DNA from: Arthrobacter cryoconiti | GTDB lineage: Bacteria > Actinomycetota > Actinomycetes > Actinomycetales > Micrococcaceae | Assembly (NCBI RefSeq): GCF_020905375.1 | Contig: NZ_JAJJBU010000011.1 | Coordinates: 1-49,774, forward strand | DNA length: 49,774 nt | Reading direction: 5' to 3' | Shown: positions 16,205 to 24,318 of the stretch, piece by piece | How the letters are laid out: every line of letters starts with the position of its first letter | Numbering within the stretch: the stretch's first letter is position 1 | The notes under the pieces: generated by a model | What the model was told of the DNA's origin: nothing | The model's database searches: none | Seen by the model: the letters and a program-made list of their open reading frames with translations, nothing else | Translations under genes and position numbers: made by a program

Positions 16205-17415
16205 CAGATGGCGGCCAGAGCTTGGGTCAGATCGGCTTGAAGATCAGTCAAGTCCTCTAACCCCACGGATAGACGCAGGAAACCGTCGGAGAGGCCGATG
16301 GCGGCGCGCCCTTGTGGACCCATGGCGCGGTGAGTTGTGGTGGCTGGGTGGGTGATCAAGGACTTGGTGTCGCCGAGGTTGTTCGAGATGTCTACGATCC
16401 GCAAGGCGTTGAGCAGGGCGAACGCCGCATCCTTGCGAGTTCCGTTGGCAGGCTCGGCCAACTCGAAGGTGAGCACTGTGCCGCCAGCTTTCATCTGCTT
16501 CTTAGCCAGCTCGTATTGGGGGTGGGAAGGCAAGTGTGGATAGATAACGCGGCTGACCTGTGGCGCCGACTGCAGGAATTCGCCCAGGGCCAGTGCGCTG
16601 GCACAGGAATGGGCTACGCGCAGGCCCATGGTCTCCAAACCCTTGGTGAGCACCCAGGCATTGAATGCTGACAGGGCCGGGCCAGTGTGACGCATCAGGT
16701 TCTTGACGGGACCGTTGATGAATTCTTTGCTGCCGAGGATGGCACCACCCAATACCCGGCCCTGCCCATCAATGTGTTTAGTACCTGAGTACACCACGAT
16801 GTCGGCCCCGAAATCGCCGCATCGTTGGAGCAGCGGCGTGGCAAACACGTTGTCAGCCACCACCTGTGCGCCTGCGGCGTGGGCAAGGTCGCACACCGCC
16901 TGCACATCAATAATTTCCTGCATGGGATTTGAGGGGGATTCAAAAAAGACTGCGGTCGTGGGAACGGAGAGTGCCTGCCGCCATTGCTCCAGATCGACGC
17001 CGTCAACAAACACGGCTTCGACGCCCCAACGGGGGAGTAGCTCGTTGAGAATTACAAAGCAGGAGCCAAACAATGAACGTGAGGCCACCACACGATCCCC
17101 GGCAGCGAGCAGCGCGCCTAAGGCCGTGAAGACAGCTGACATGCCAGACGCTGTCGCGAAGCAGGCTTCCTTTCCTTCAAGTAGGCGCAGCCGTTCTTGG
17201 AACGTGGCCACCGACGGGTTGCCATAGCGCGAATACACAAACCGATCCACCTCACCGGTGAAAGATGCTTCTGCGGCCTCCGCTGACTCGTAAACGAATC
17301 CGGAGTTCAAGAAGATGGCCTCTGAAGTTTCGTGGAAGTTACTGCGGTCCAGCCCGCCGCGGACCGCCTGGGTATCTTCTTTCCAGGAAGCGGCGTTGCC
17401 ATTAAAATTGCTCAA
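16204..17415 (-). CDS. metZ: O-succinylhomoserine sulfhydrylase (Cys/Met metabolism PLP enzyme)
   Basis: The 403-residue cytosolic PLP enzyme makes homocysteine directly from O-succinylhomoserine (or the O-acetyl ester) and sulfide. The PLP lysine is Lys213 in YSGTKHIDGQGR; the SRYGNPS motif (about 62-68) and ESPSNPM are typical of the Cys/Met PLP family. I chose TTG at 17415, which has AAAGGA at a usable distance and leaves 38 bp after the rhodanese stop. A longer frame from 17484 would overlap the rhodanese gene. It is the last gene of the SAM-IV controlled operon. The distinction between MetZ and MetY cannot be made with certainty by eye. Confidence 0.9.
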   Translation of the reverse strand: MSNFNGNAASWKEDTQAVRGGLDRSNFHETSEAIFLNSGFVYESAEAAEASFTGEVDRFVYSRYGNPSVATFQERLRLLEGKEACFATASGMSAVFTALGALLAAGDRVVASRSLFGSCFVILNELLPRWGVEAVFVDGVDLEQWRQALSVPTTAVFFESPSNPMQEIIDVQAVCDLAHAAGAQVVADNVFATPLLQRCGDFGADIVVYSGTKHIDGQGRVLGGAILGSKEFINGPVKNLMRHTGPALSAFNAWVLTKGLETMGLRVAHSCASALALGEFLQSAPQVSRVIYPHLPSHPQYELAKKQMKAGGTVLTFELAEPANGTRKDAAFALLNALRIVDISNNLGDTKSLITHPATTTHRAMGPQGRAAIGLSDGFLRLSVGLEDLTDLQADLTQALAAI

Positions 17416-17453
17416 TTGGGTTTTTCCTTTGCTCTCGCAGATAGTCCAGAGTG

Positions 17454-17846
17454 CTACTTCCAAGGCAGGTGACGGTTTTTCCAACCGTTGATCACGCGAT
17501 CCCCGTATGTGTCAGGTGCGCCTTCGAAGCCTTCAAGAACGTTGAATGCCGTATACCCGCCAGCCGTGGCGGCCTGCGCGGCGGCAACGGAGCGTGCTCC
17601 GGAGCGGCACAGGAGCACCACCGGAGTCTGCGGGCCCACCGCGGCGCCCAACTGGGTAAGAAAGTCAGGGTTTAGTTCGCCAGTGGCAAAACTCCATGCA
17701 ATGAAAACGGGATCAGAACCCAGGGCTGAAATATCTGGAATACCGATGTGCGTCCATTCGCCAGCTGTGCGCACGTCAACCAAAACCGCTCCCGTTTCAA
17801 TTTTTTCCCAGGCTTGTGCCGGCGTCAGATCGCCTGCGTAGCTCAT
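17454..17846 (-). CDS. Single-domain rhodanese-like sulfurtransferase
   Basis: The 130-residue protein has a rhodanese fold with the active-site Cys80 in LLCRSGARS; the CRSGxRS loop is the standard single-domain type. The conserved N-terminal strand VLVDVRTAGEW and the C-terminal GWKNRHLPW are also present. It sits between DUF1737 and metZ, so it may deliver or handle sulfane sulfur or sulfide for homocysteine synthesis. Its ATG overlaps the DUF1737 stop codon by 4 bp. Confidence 0.9.
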   Translation of the reverse strand: MSYAGDLTPAQAWEKIETGAVLVDVRTAGEWTHIGIPDISALGSDPVFIAWSFATGELNPDFLTQLGAAVGPQTPVVLLCRSGARSVAAAQAATAGGYTAFNVLEGFEGAPDTYGDRVINGWKNRHLPWK

Positions 17847-18067
17847 GCGGACACCTCATTGGTCCGCCCAATGTCTGCTGCCAAAGTCAACGGATGAGGC
17901 AAGAGAACTGCCTGAGCGCAGATTACGCTTGTGCCGTTGAAAGTCACTGCGGGAGAACCATGGAGCACATAGCCCTCGCCGAGGGCTGCGGATATCCGTT
18001 CACAAAAGGATTGGTCATCGGGGCCAGTGATGAGCCGGTAAGCGAGTTGGGATTGATCAGCTGACAT
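17843..18067 (-). CDS. DUF1737 domain protein, first gene of the SAM-IV operon
   Basis: The 74-residue protein starts MSADQSQLAYRLITGPDD and continues with FCERISAALGEGYVLHGSP and VTFNG, the DUF1737 pattern. The start is ATG at 18067 with AGGAG 6 bp upstream; the longer open frame lacks such a site and would run into the riboswitch. The family has no known function. Its place as leader gene of a methionine operon, translationally coupled to a rhodanese, suggests a role linked to sulfur assimilation. Confidence 0.8.
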   Translation of the reverse strand: MSADQSQLAYRLITGPDDQSFCERISAALGEGYVLHGSPAVTFNGTSVICAQAVLLPHPLTLAADIGRTNEVSA

Positions 18068-18146
18068 GCGTGCTCCTGAGTGCAGAGGCGAGGTTGCAGC
18101 ACGCGGACGCTCGTGGGCGGTTGGACCCATTTTGAGGACACATCGG

Positions 18147-18270
18147 GGTTCGCGCTTGCAAGCCACAGCCATAGATTGCCGGGTTGCCGAGTAGTCACCT
18201 GAGGCACCCCGCCGGAAAGAGGGTTGCCGGCCAGCTAGTCAGGGCTTAATGCTGGCGCTCATTACTCACT
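18147..18270 (-). ncRNA. SAM-IV riboswitch
   Basis: Read on the reverse strand, the sequence follows the actinobacterial SAM-IV consensus closely. GAGTA (18267-18263) pairs with TACTC (18193-18189) as the first stem. Between them come GAGCGCCAGC, CTAGCTGGCCGGCAACC, and GGGGTGCCTCAGGTGA. The 3' extension ends in GGCTTGCAAGCGCG, matching the distal helix and pseudoknot region. It binds S-adenosylmethionine and should switch off the DUF1737-rhodanese-metZ operon. About 80 bases separate it from the first start codon; I see no T-tract terminator there, so the mode of control is open. Confidence 0.88.
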
Positions 18271-18455
18271 TGAAAAATAACACAGTGGTCAGTGTCCAAG
18301 CGAAGTCACGAAGACGTTTATGGCGCCATGTGACAGAGGGCCCCGTTGGTCTCCTAGATCCTTTCGTGGGTCGGGTGATGTGCTATTGTCTAAGTGTTCT
18401 AGACGCGTGGACCAGATTGAAAGTGGTCGTAACAGTGTGAAAAGAACCGAGGGGG

Positions 18456-18521
18456 ATGCACCACTGGGGTGCCTTCGATACGTTCGACCCGTATGTCCTC
18501 CACTTTTTCATAAATAGTTGA
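18456..18521 (+). CDS. Possible 21-residue aromatic-rich leader peptide
   Basis: An ATG at 18456 follows GAGGGGG directly. It opens a 21-codon frame beginning MHHWGAF and ending LHFFINS, with four Phe, three His, one Trp and one Tyr. The TGA (18519-18521) lies inside the 5' arm of the terminator stem, so a ribosome reaching the stop would block that hairpin. That layout is typical of attenuators. The ribosome binding site is too close to the ATG to be ideal, so translation is uncertain. Confidence 0.3.
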   Translation: MHHWGAFDTFDPYVLHFFINS

Positions 18522-18553
18522 AGACCCGCCTTTGCGGGTCTTCAACTATTTTT
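18512..18553 (+). terminator. Strong intrinsic terminator, 18-bp perfect stem
   Basis: The 5' arm 18512-18529 and 3' arm 18534-18551 are fully complementary over 18 bp around a CTTT loop. TTTCTTT follows on the plus strand. The reverse strand has only a weaker T run, so termination of a plus-strand transcript is favoured, although it may act in both directions. Confidence 0.9.
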
Positions 18554-18822
18554 CTTTAATCGTGGAAAATATACTGCTCAGGGCCAAGATAGCGGCCAAG
18601 CCCCGCAGAACCACCATCCACCAGTCGCGATCGATCCTTGTCAAGGCTGTCTTGTGATCGCGGGAGCGCTGCCCACAGCTGCGCTGTATCATTTTCAATG
18701 ATGGGGAGAATGGCCAAGATGGCGGTGTGCCATGGGAGCAAAGAGTTGATGAACGATCCTTTTTGTGGAGCTCGTAGTTTCTGGCCATCTCCTGATACGA
18801 GCAGAACACCGAAGGACACGAG
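18554..18822. other. Region before the aminoacyl-PG synthase-like gene
   Basis: These 270 bases contain short open frames on both strands (for example 18638-18826 plus and 18556-18819 minus), but none has a good ribosome binding site or a recognisable family. They should hold the promoter of the gene at 18823. No other structure stands out. Confidence 0.4.
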
Positions 18823-21339
18823 ATGACAAACGAGCCCCTCGCCGCCGCTGAGTCCAGGTCGCGGATGGCGAAACTCAGCTCTGTTGCGCGGCAGTCTCCG
18901 GCAACTCTCGTGCTATTGCTGTTGGTGATGGTTGCCACGGCAGTTACGGGGGGACTAAGCGGGGGGCCATCCGAGGACGTGCTCACCGCCGTCGGACTGG
19001 ATCTGGACGATGTGTGGGTGGCGTGGTGGACGCTTTTGACCAGCGCTTTCTTTGCCGCGTCCTGGCAGGGCATGATCATTTCCTTGCTCGCCATTGGTAT
19101 AGGCGTCGGCATCGCCGAGAGAATAGTCGGCTCTTGGCGCGCCGCGTCGATGTTCGTCTTGGGAAGTGTGGTCAGCTCGGCAGTCTTGGCGGTGATAGTG
19201 GCGTTGGGGACTGCCAATAATGACGCATGGCTTGCCTTTCTAGGAGGAAACTATGTGGTGGGCGCTTTTGGTGGAGGTGTGGCGGCCCTCGGGGCTGCCA
19301 CCGCATCATTGAACAATTTGTGGCGCCATCGCATTCGGACGTGGCTGTTGGCGCTCTCCGTGATGTTCGCCCTGTACCTGGGCAATGCAGAGTCACTTCA
19401 ACTTCTGGCCGGGGCAGTGTTCGGAATTCTCGCTGGCCGTCTTCTTGGCACAGGACAGCGTGTCCACACGGGCAGGCTCTTCACTCGTCCGTCTTTGCGT
19501 GAGACGCGGTTTCTGCTGGCCACGATCGTCGGCGTGTTCGCGATTGGGCCGTTTTTGTCTCAGATCACGGCAGGGTTTGCCGTAGGTCCGCTGTCCACAG
19601 TGGGGCTCTTGACGCTGCAAGCGCGTCCGGACACAGGTGAGTTGAGTCAACTGTGCGATTTCGATGATGCGTGCATGAAGCTGCAGTCACTTCTGGGCGT
19701 CAGCAGTGTCGGAGCCACTGTGCTCTCCTTCATTCCGTTGTTATTGCTGGTGATGTGTTCTGAGGGTCTGCGCCGGGGGCGCCGTTTAGCACTGTGGACG
19801 GCATTGGTGATTAACGCGTTGGTTGCGTTGGTTGCATTGTTCGCCTTCGTAGAATTTCTTCTAGCTCCCGATCTTGAATTTGCAGATCTGGATAAGCGGT
19901 TCGTGGTGATCTACATCCTGCCTGCGGTCGCGGTGCCAGCCGCGATCGCCGTGCTCCTGTTCGTGCACCGGAGGCGGTTTCCAGTGTCATCGGGCATTTT
20001 GGCCGCCAAAAACTTATTACGCGTAACAGTAGGGGTGGCAGTCCTTGTGGCCCTGCTCTATGTGATCATGTGGTTTTCGGAAGGAAATCTGGGACGTCTG
20101 AACGTTACGGACCTCCTGGCGCAGCTGACGCATATTCTTATTCCTTTCCCGCTGCCGTTTGTAGTTCAACTTCCGCAAGGACTGGTCAGCGTGCTGATTT
20201 ACGGTTTTGGCGGCGCGCTCATCTGGCTGGTGTTTGGGCTGATAGCTTTCCAGAATCTGCGTCTCTACAGCGCCGATACACAAAAGACTGCAGCCGGCGA
20301 TGCGAAAGTGCGCACGTTGCTCCAAGAAGGGGGCGGCTCGCTGTCTTGGATGGCTCTGTGGGCCAACAACGCCTATTGGTACAGCGCAGATGGCAGAAAT
20401 GCTGTGGCCTACCAAGTGCATAATGGCGTGGCTCTGAGCGTAGCGGGCCCTTTTGGCGTGCAGGAGGGACAAAGTGGGGCAGCCGGAGAGTTCGTGGCTC
20501 ATTGCATTGAACAAGGACTTATCCCCTGTTTCTATTCAGCGACGGGTCAGCTGGGGGAGGCTCTGGATAGCTTGAATTTTGATCGGCTAGAGGTAGCCGA
20601 GGAAACGTTGCTCAATATTGAGGCAATGACGTTCAAAGGCAAGGAATGGCAGAACGTACGCACTGCACTGAACCGGGCCGACAAACTTGGCATCAAAGAC
20701 CGCTGGTACGCCTACTCTGCTATGCCTCCGGGTATCCGGGCTCAGCTGGCGGAAATCTCCGAGGAATGGGTGTCAGATAAGTCCTTGCCAGAAATGGGCT
20801 TCACGCTCGGTGGACTTGATGAGCTCAAAGACGATCAGGTTCTATGTTGTGTAGCGGTCGACGACGATGGACTGGTCCACGGGGTCACCAGCTGGCTGCC
20901 AGTTTTTACAAAGGGGGAGATTTCTGGCTGGACGCTGGATTTCATGAGACGGCGTACTGATGGGTTTAAGGGTGTCATGGAATTCCTCATTGCCTCGGCC
21001 ATCACTCATTTCAAGGCGCAGGTTCCCATGATTTCTCTTTCTGGTTCGCCGCTGGCCAATGCTGACTCTCTGGGGACCGATGGTGAGCCGTCGGCAATAG
21101 AGAAGGTACTGGTCATACTGGGCAACGCACTAGAACCCATGTATGGCTTCAAATCCCTCGCTGCCTTCAAGTCTCGTTTCCAGCCGATGCATCAAACGCT
21201 GTACATGTATTACCAAGATCCACTGGCACTGCCAGCCATCGGATTGGCTATCACTGCTGCGTACCTGCCGGGGCTCTCAGCACGCCAAAGCGCTGGATTT
21301 CTGCGGCAAATGACGAACAAAGAACCAGCCCGGGATTGA
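18823..21339 (+). CDS. MprF-like aminoacyl-phosphatidylglycerol synthase (DUF2156) with membrane N-terminus
   Basis: The 838-residue protein has two halves. Residues 25 to about 490 hold some 12 or more hydrophobic segments; the first part (about 60-215) resembles the rhomboid-like module of actinobacterial family members. Residues from about 500 to 830 form the cytoplasmic DUF2156/LPG-synthase domain, with the family stretches YWYSADGRNAVAYQV and GWTLDFMRRRTDGFKGVMEF. Such enzymes transfer an amino acid (Lys or Ala) from aminoacyl-tRNA to phosphatidylglycerol, lowering surface charge and raising resistance to cationic peptides. The amino acid cannot be read from sequence. The ATG at 18823 has AAGGA at 18810-18814. 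A predicted lipid-linked hydrolase follows 7 bp downstream. Confidence 0.82.
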   Translation: MTNEPLAAAESRSRMAKLSSVARQSPATLVLLLLVMVATAVTGGLSGGPSEDVLTAVGLDLDDVWVAWWTLLTSAFFAASWQGMIISLLAIGIGVGIAERIVGSWRAASMFVLGSVVSSAVLAVIVALGTANNDAWLAFLGGNYVVGAFGGGVAALGAATASLNNLWRHRIRTWLLALSVMFALYLGNAESLQLLAGAVFGILAGRLLGTGQRVHTGRLFTRPSLRETRFLLATIVGVFAIGPFLSQITAGFAVGPLSTVGLLTLQARPDTGELSQLCDFDDACMKLQSLLGVSSVGATVLSFIPLLLLVMCSEGLRRGRRLALWTALVINALVALVALFAFVEFLLAPDLEFADLDKRFVVIYILPAVAVPAAIAVLLFVHRRRFPVSSGILAAKNLLRVTVGVAVLVALLYVIMWFSEGNLGRLNVTDLLAQLTHILIPFPLPFVVQLPQGLVSVLIYGFGGALIWLVFGLIAFQNLRLYSADTQKTAAGDAKVRTLLQEGGGSLSWMALWANNAYWYSADGRNAVAYQVHNGVALSVAGPFGVQEGQSGAAGEFVAHCIEQGLIPCFYSATGQLGEALDSLNFDRLEVAEETLLNIEAMTFKGKEWQNVRTALNRADKLGIKDRWYAYSAMPPGIRAQLAEISEEWVSDKSLPEMGFTLGGLDELKDDQVLCCVAVDDDGLVHGVTSWLPVFTKGEISGWTLDFMRRRTDGFKGVMEFLIASAITHFKAQVPMISLSGSPLANADSLGTDGEPSAIEKVLVILGNALEPMYGFKSLAAFKSRFQPMHQTLYMYYQDPLALPAIGLAITAAYLPGLSARQSAGFLRQMTNKEPARD

Positions 21340-21346
21340 GTGGAAA

Positions 21347-22636
21347 ATGCTAAATGCACTACTGGGTGCTGACATCAGTGGCCCGAAAGTCGTCTATGGC
21401 GCAGCCGCCGTCGGAATTGTGCTCTTCATCGTCCTCTTTATGCGACCCAGCGGCCGCTGGACGTTGCGGGCACTAGGTGCTGTCGGTGTGGGAGCAATCG
21501 TTGGAGCGATTCTCCTCTGGCTGATGGTTGATGTCTGGGACGTATTCAAGGTACCGATCAAGTTCGGTATGAGATTTTGGTTTATTGGAGCCTTTGCCGC
21601 ACTAGGGCTGACCGTAGTTAGTTTTACCGGGAGCAGAAGGTGGCGCAAATGGTTGGCAGCTCTGTCCATCCCCGTTTTCTTGCTGGTGGCCGGGATTGGG
21701 ATCAATGCCGAGTTTGGACTGAACCGGAACCTGGGGGCATTGCTCGGCATCTCAACGACGGAGAACATGGCTCTGCCGCAACCTGCTAAGAAGAGTGACG
21801 CCGATGACAAGGTGCCGCTGTGGAAAAGTTGGAAGCCACCGGCGGACATGCCAGTCACGGGTCTTCAGGGAGTCCAACAGATTCCCAACACCAAGTCGGG
21901 ATTCGTTGCCAGGCCGGCAGGAATCTACTTGCCTCCGGCGGCCAGGACTGCCAATCCGCCACGGTTGCCGCTGGTGATCATGTTGATGGGTCAACCGGGT
22001 AATCCGGACACCTCGTTCATTGGCGCCGTCTTGGACAGGTACGCCGCCGCCCACCAGGGACTGGCTCCCATCGTGGTGGTGGCGGACCAGATTGGCCCGG
22101 ACCAACAGGACACCCTGTGTTTGGACACCACGACGTACGGCAACGTCGAAACGTACCTCATGAAGGACGTGGTGGATTTTGCCAAGAAAAATTTGAGCAT
22201 CCTCCAAGACCCCAAATTTTGGAGCATTGCAGGCTATTCCAACGGTGGCCAATGTGCCATCTCGCTAGCCGCGAAGTATCCGCATGTCTTCGGCAATGTG
22301 CTAGATATTTCCGGGGAAGAATTTCCGGGAGCAGAAAACCCGGGGGCCACTCTTGCGGAAATCTTCAATGGAGACCAAGCGGCTTATGACGCGCAGAAGC
22401 CGTTGAATATCATGGCGGGCAAACACTTCAAGGACCACACCGCCATTTTCACCGTGGGCTCTGACGATCCTTTCTATGTGGCCGCCGCGACGAACGTCGC
22501 CGCTGGCGCCCAAGCCGCCGGTATGAACACCACATACTTCGAAGTGCTCAATGGCGGCCATGTGATTGGGGCCCTTAACGGGGGCCTTGAAAAGGGCTTT
22601 GAAGTCCTGTATCCACGCCTGGGATTGAGCCGCTGA
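21347..22636 (+). CDS. Membrane-anchored alpha/beta hydrolase (esterase-like)
   Basis: The 429-residue protein has about four N-terminal membrane helices (18-32, 42-64, 76-94, 105-120), followed by an extracytoplasmic alpha/beta-hydrolase domain of the Esterase-D/antigen-85-like type from about residue 185. The nucleophile is Ser298 in AGYSNGGQC; an acidic residue in TVGSDDP and a histidine in NGGHVIGAL complete a plausible triad. It starts 7 bp after the aminoacyl-PG synthase-like gene. In other actinobacteria and enterococci, hydrolases next to such synthases remove the amino acid from aminoacylated lipids; the same is inferred here. Confidence 0.75.
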   Translation: MLNALLGADISGPKVVYGAAAVGIVLFIVLFMRPSGRWTLRALGAVGVGAIVGAILLWLMVDVWDVFKVPIKFGMRFWFIGAFAALGLTVVSFTGSRRWRKWLAALSIPVFLLVAGIGINAEFGLNRNLGALLGISTTENMALPQPAKKSDADDKVPLWKSWKPPADMPVTGLQGVQQIPNTKSGFVARPAGIYLPPAARTANPPRLPLVIMLMGQPGNPDTSFIGAVLDRYAAAHQGLAPIVVVADQIGPDQQDTLCLDTTTYGNVETYLMKDVVDFAKKNLSILQDPKFWSIAGYSNGGQCAISLAAKYPHVFGNVLDISGEEFPGAENPGATLAEIFNGDQAAYDAQKPLNIMAGKHFKDHTAIFTVGSDDPFYVAAATNVAAGAQAAGMNTTYFEVLNGGHVIGALNGGLEKGFEVLYPRLGLSR

Positions 22637-22717
22637 TACGGCGCGATGTCCAGAATGTTTGTGGCGCGGCACATTGCAATGGAAAGCTGACACATTTTGC
22701 CTTGCTCACGTGAGAAT

Positions 22718-23365
22718 ATGAGTGCCATGAGATCCCGCCGCTTCTTTGCCACAGTACGATTCATGTTTGGCGCCGTGACGTTAATAGCCGTGGGCACGCA
22801 ACTGCTTATTCACATCAGCCTTGGCTATAACGTGCTCAATTTTTTTAGCTATTTCACGAACCTCTCCAACCTCTTGGCTGGCGTCGTACTCCTGGTGGAG
22901 TCCGTGCTGACGTGGCGCGGGAAGGAACTTGGTCCTGGTTGGCAGCTGTTGCGTTGCGTTTCGGTGGTGTGCATGGCGCTGGTGGGAATCGTGTTTAGTG
23001 CCCTCTTGCGCAACGTCGACTTAGGCTCGTTGCTGCCGTGGATCAATTCGTGGCTGCACTTCGTCATGCCAGTGGCTGTGGTGCTGGACTGGTTGATCTT
23101 CTCGCCCCGGAAACCACTCGCCCTGCGGGGCATAGGCCTTATGGTGTTGGTTCCGCTCGCCTACTTGGCTTATTCACTGATCCGTGGTGCCGCCACTTCC
23201 TGGTATGCCTACCCGTTCCTCAACCCTGCAATTGGGGGTTATGAGGCTGTAACACTGACCTGTTTGGGGATCGCGCTCGCTTTCTTGGTTGTCAGCTTTG
23301 TGCTGCTGGTAGCCGGAAATAAATTGCGTCCCCTCAGGCCCTTGGACCCAGCCCGCACCGGGTGA
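22718..23365 (+). CDS. Pr6Pr-family membrane protein
   Basis: The 215-residue protein has about six predicted transmembrane helices, with the family-like stretches NFFSYFTNLSNLLAG and HFVMPVAVVLDWL. The conserved aromatic YFTNLSN and histidine-containing segments place it in the Pr6Pr (FAR-17a/AIG1-like) group, which has no firm bacterial function. I chose ATG at 22718; the frame is open to a TTG at 22697, and another ATG lies at 22727. It follows the hydrolase gene by 81 bp and is convergent with the pabC-like gene. Confidence 0.65.
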   Translation: MSAMRSRRFFATVRFMFGAVTLIAVGTQLLIHISLGYNVLNFFSYFTNLSNLLAGVVLLVESVLTWRGKELGPGWQLLRCVSVVCMALVGIVFSALLRNVDLGSLLPWINSWLHFVMPVAVVLDWLIFSPRKPLALRGIGLMVLVPLAYLAYSLIRGAATSWYAYPFLNPAIGGYEAVTLTCLGIALAFLVVSFVLLVAGNKLRPLRPLDPARTG

Positions 23366-23376
23366 GTTCCTTAGTC

Positions 23377-24294
23377 TTAGTGAGTTTGTGCCAGCAGCGC
23401 AGAAAGTTCCGATGTCAGGGCTGCCCGGACATCGGCAGTGCCAATTTCCACCCCGTCAATGGTGTTCACGGGGGCCAGAAGTCTGATGCTGGAAATCAAC
23501 CACACGGCATCGGCGTCGAAAAGGTCGCGCGGCTCAAGCGGACCGTAGCCTAACTCCCAGCCAGCGTCCTTTGCCGCGGCAAACAAAGCTCCCTGGGTGG
23601 TGCCGGGCAAAATTCCGTTATCCAGACTCGGTGTGATGAGCCTCTTGAGCGTTTTTCCACCGTCGTTGCTGACGTGCGCCAGCAGGACGGACGACGTCGG
23701 CCCCTCCAACACCTGCCCGTCACCGCTGATGAAGATGACGTCATCGCCGCCGTTGGCATGTGCGTGGCGCAGCGCAGCCATGTTCACAGCGTAAGAGAGT
23801 GTCTTGGCGCCAAGCAGCAACCATGGGGCGCGGGAGGAGATGGTGCTCTCGTATCCTCGGTCCAGCAGCAGCACGTCCAAGCCCTTCTCGCGTTGGGCCG
23901 CCAACACGGGCGAGACAGCGGAGGCCGCAACCCAGGCGGTCGGGGTTTCTTCGCCCTCGGGACCACGGGTGCATATCAATTTGATGAGCACACTCGTGTT
24001 GCCGTGCTCATCAGGGGCTTGTGGCGACGCTGCAACAAAAGTGGTGAGAGCAGTGGCAATGGCACGCTTCCAGATATCCGCGTCCGGAAGGGTGAGCTGC
24101 ATGGACCGGGCAGAGCCGGCCAAGCGGTCAAGATGCGCTTGGAGCTTGCGCGGGACCCCATTGACGGCCAGCAGCGATTCAAAGATGCCGTCTCCGCGAG
24201 TTACCCCCTGATCCGTGGCCATGATGGCAGGAACGTGGGCGTCGACAATGCGGCCGTCAAAAAATGCGGGATCCAAAAACACCAAAACAGTCAT
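23377..24294 (-). CDS. pabC: Class IV aminotransferase, probable 4-amino-4-deoxychorismate lyase
   Basis: The 305-residue fold-type IV PLP enzyme has its cofactor lysine at Lys164 in LGAKTLSYAVNM. DQGVTRGDGIFES near the N-terminus and LEGPTSSVLL are typical of the BCAT/DAAT/ADCL family. Proximity to pabB (25949-28045) makes ADC lyase, the last step of p-aminobenzoate synthesis, the likeliest role; a branched-chain or D-amino-acid aminotransferase cannot be excluded. The open frame continues upstream to 24570, but ATG at 24294 matches the usual family N-terminus. No ribosome binding site is seen, so it may be leaderless. Confidence 0.82.
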   Translation of the reverse strand: MTVLVFLDPAFFDGRIVDAHVPAIMATDQGVTRGDGIFESLLAVNGVPRKLQAHLDRLAGSARSMQLTLPDADIWKRAIATALTTFVAASPQAPDEHGNTSVLIKLICTRGPEGEETPTAWVAASAVSPVLAAQREKGLDVLLLDRGYESTISSRAPWLLLGAKTLSYAVNMAALRHAHANGGDDVIFISGDGQVLEGPTSSVLLAHVSNDGGKTLKRLITPSLDNGILPGTTQGALFAAAKDAGWELGYGPLEPRDLFDADAVWLISSIRLLAPVNTIDGVEIGTADVRAALTSELSALLAQTH

Positions 24295-24318
24295 ACAGCG
24301 AGCATAATGCGCATACTG

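Larger units (their letters stand above)
18381..18553 (+). ncRNA. Candidate short transcript (small RNA or leader) ending at a strong terminator
   Basis: A strong plus-strand terminator (18512-18553) has no known gene before it on that strand, so an independent transcript is likely. An extended -10 (TGC-TATTGT, 18381-18389) lies about 120 bases upstream, with only a weak -35. The region between can fold into GACCA/TGGTC, GCACC/GGTGC and ATACG/CGTAT hairpins, followed by an exposed TCCTCC stretch that could pair with ribosome binding sites. An inverted repeat GTCTA-N7-TAGAC (18388-18404) overlaps the -10. It matches no RNA family I recognise. Confidence 0.4.

Noticed and set aside
18546-19217. 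Reverse-strand open frame of 223 codons
   Set aside because: It is antisense to the start of the aminoacyl-PG synthase-like gene, has a low-complexity Ser/Thr/Ala translation and no family resemblance.
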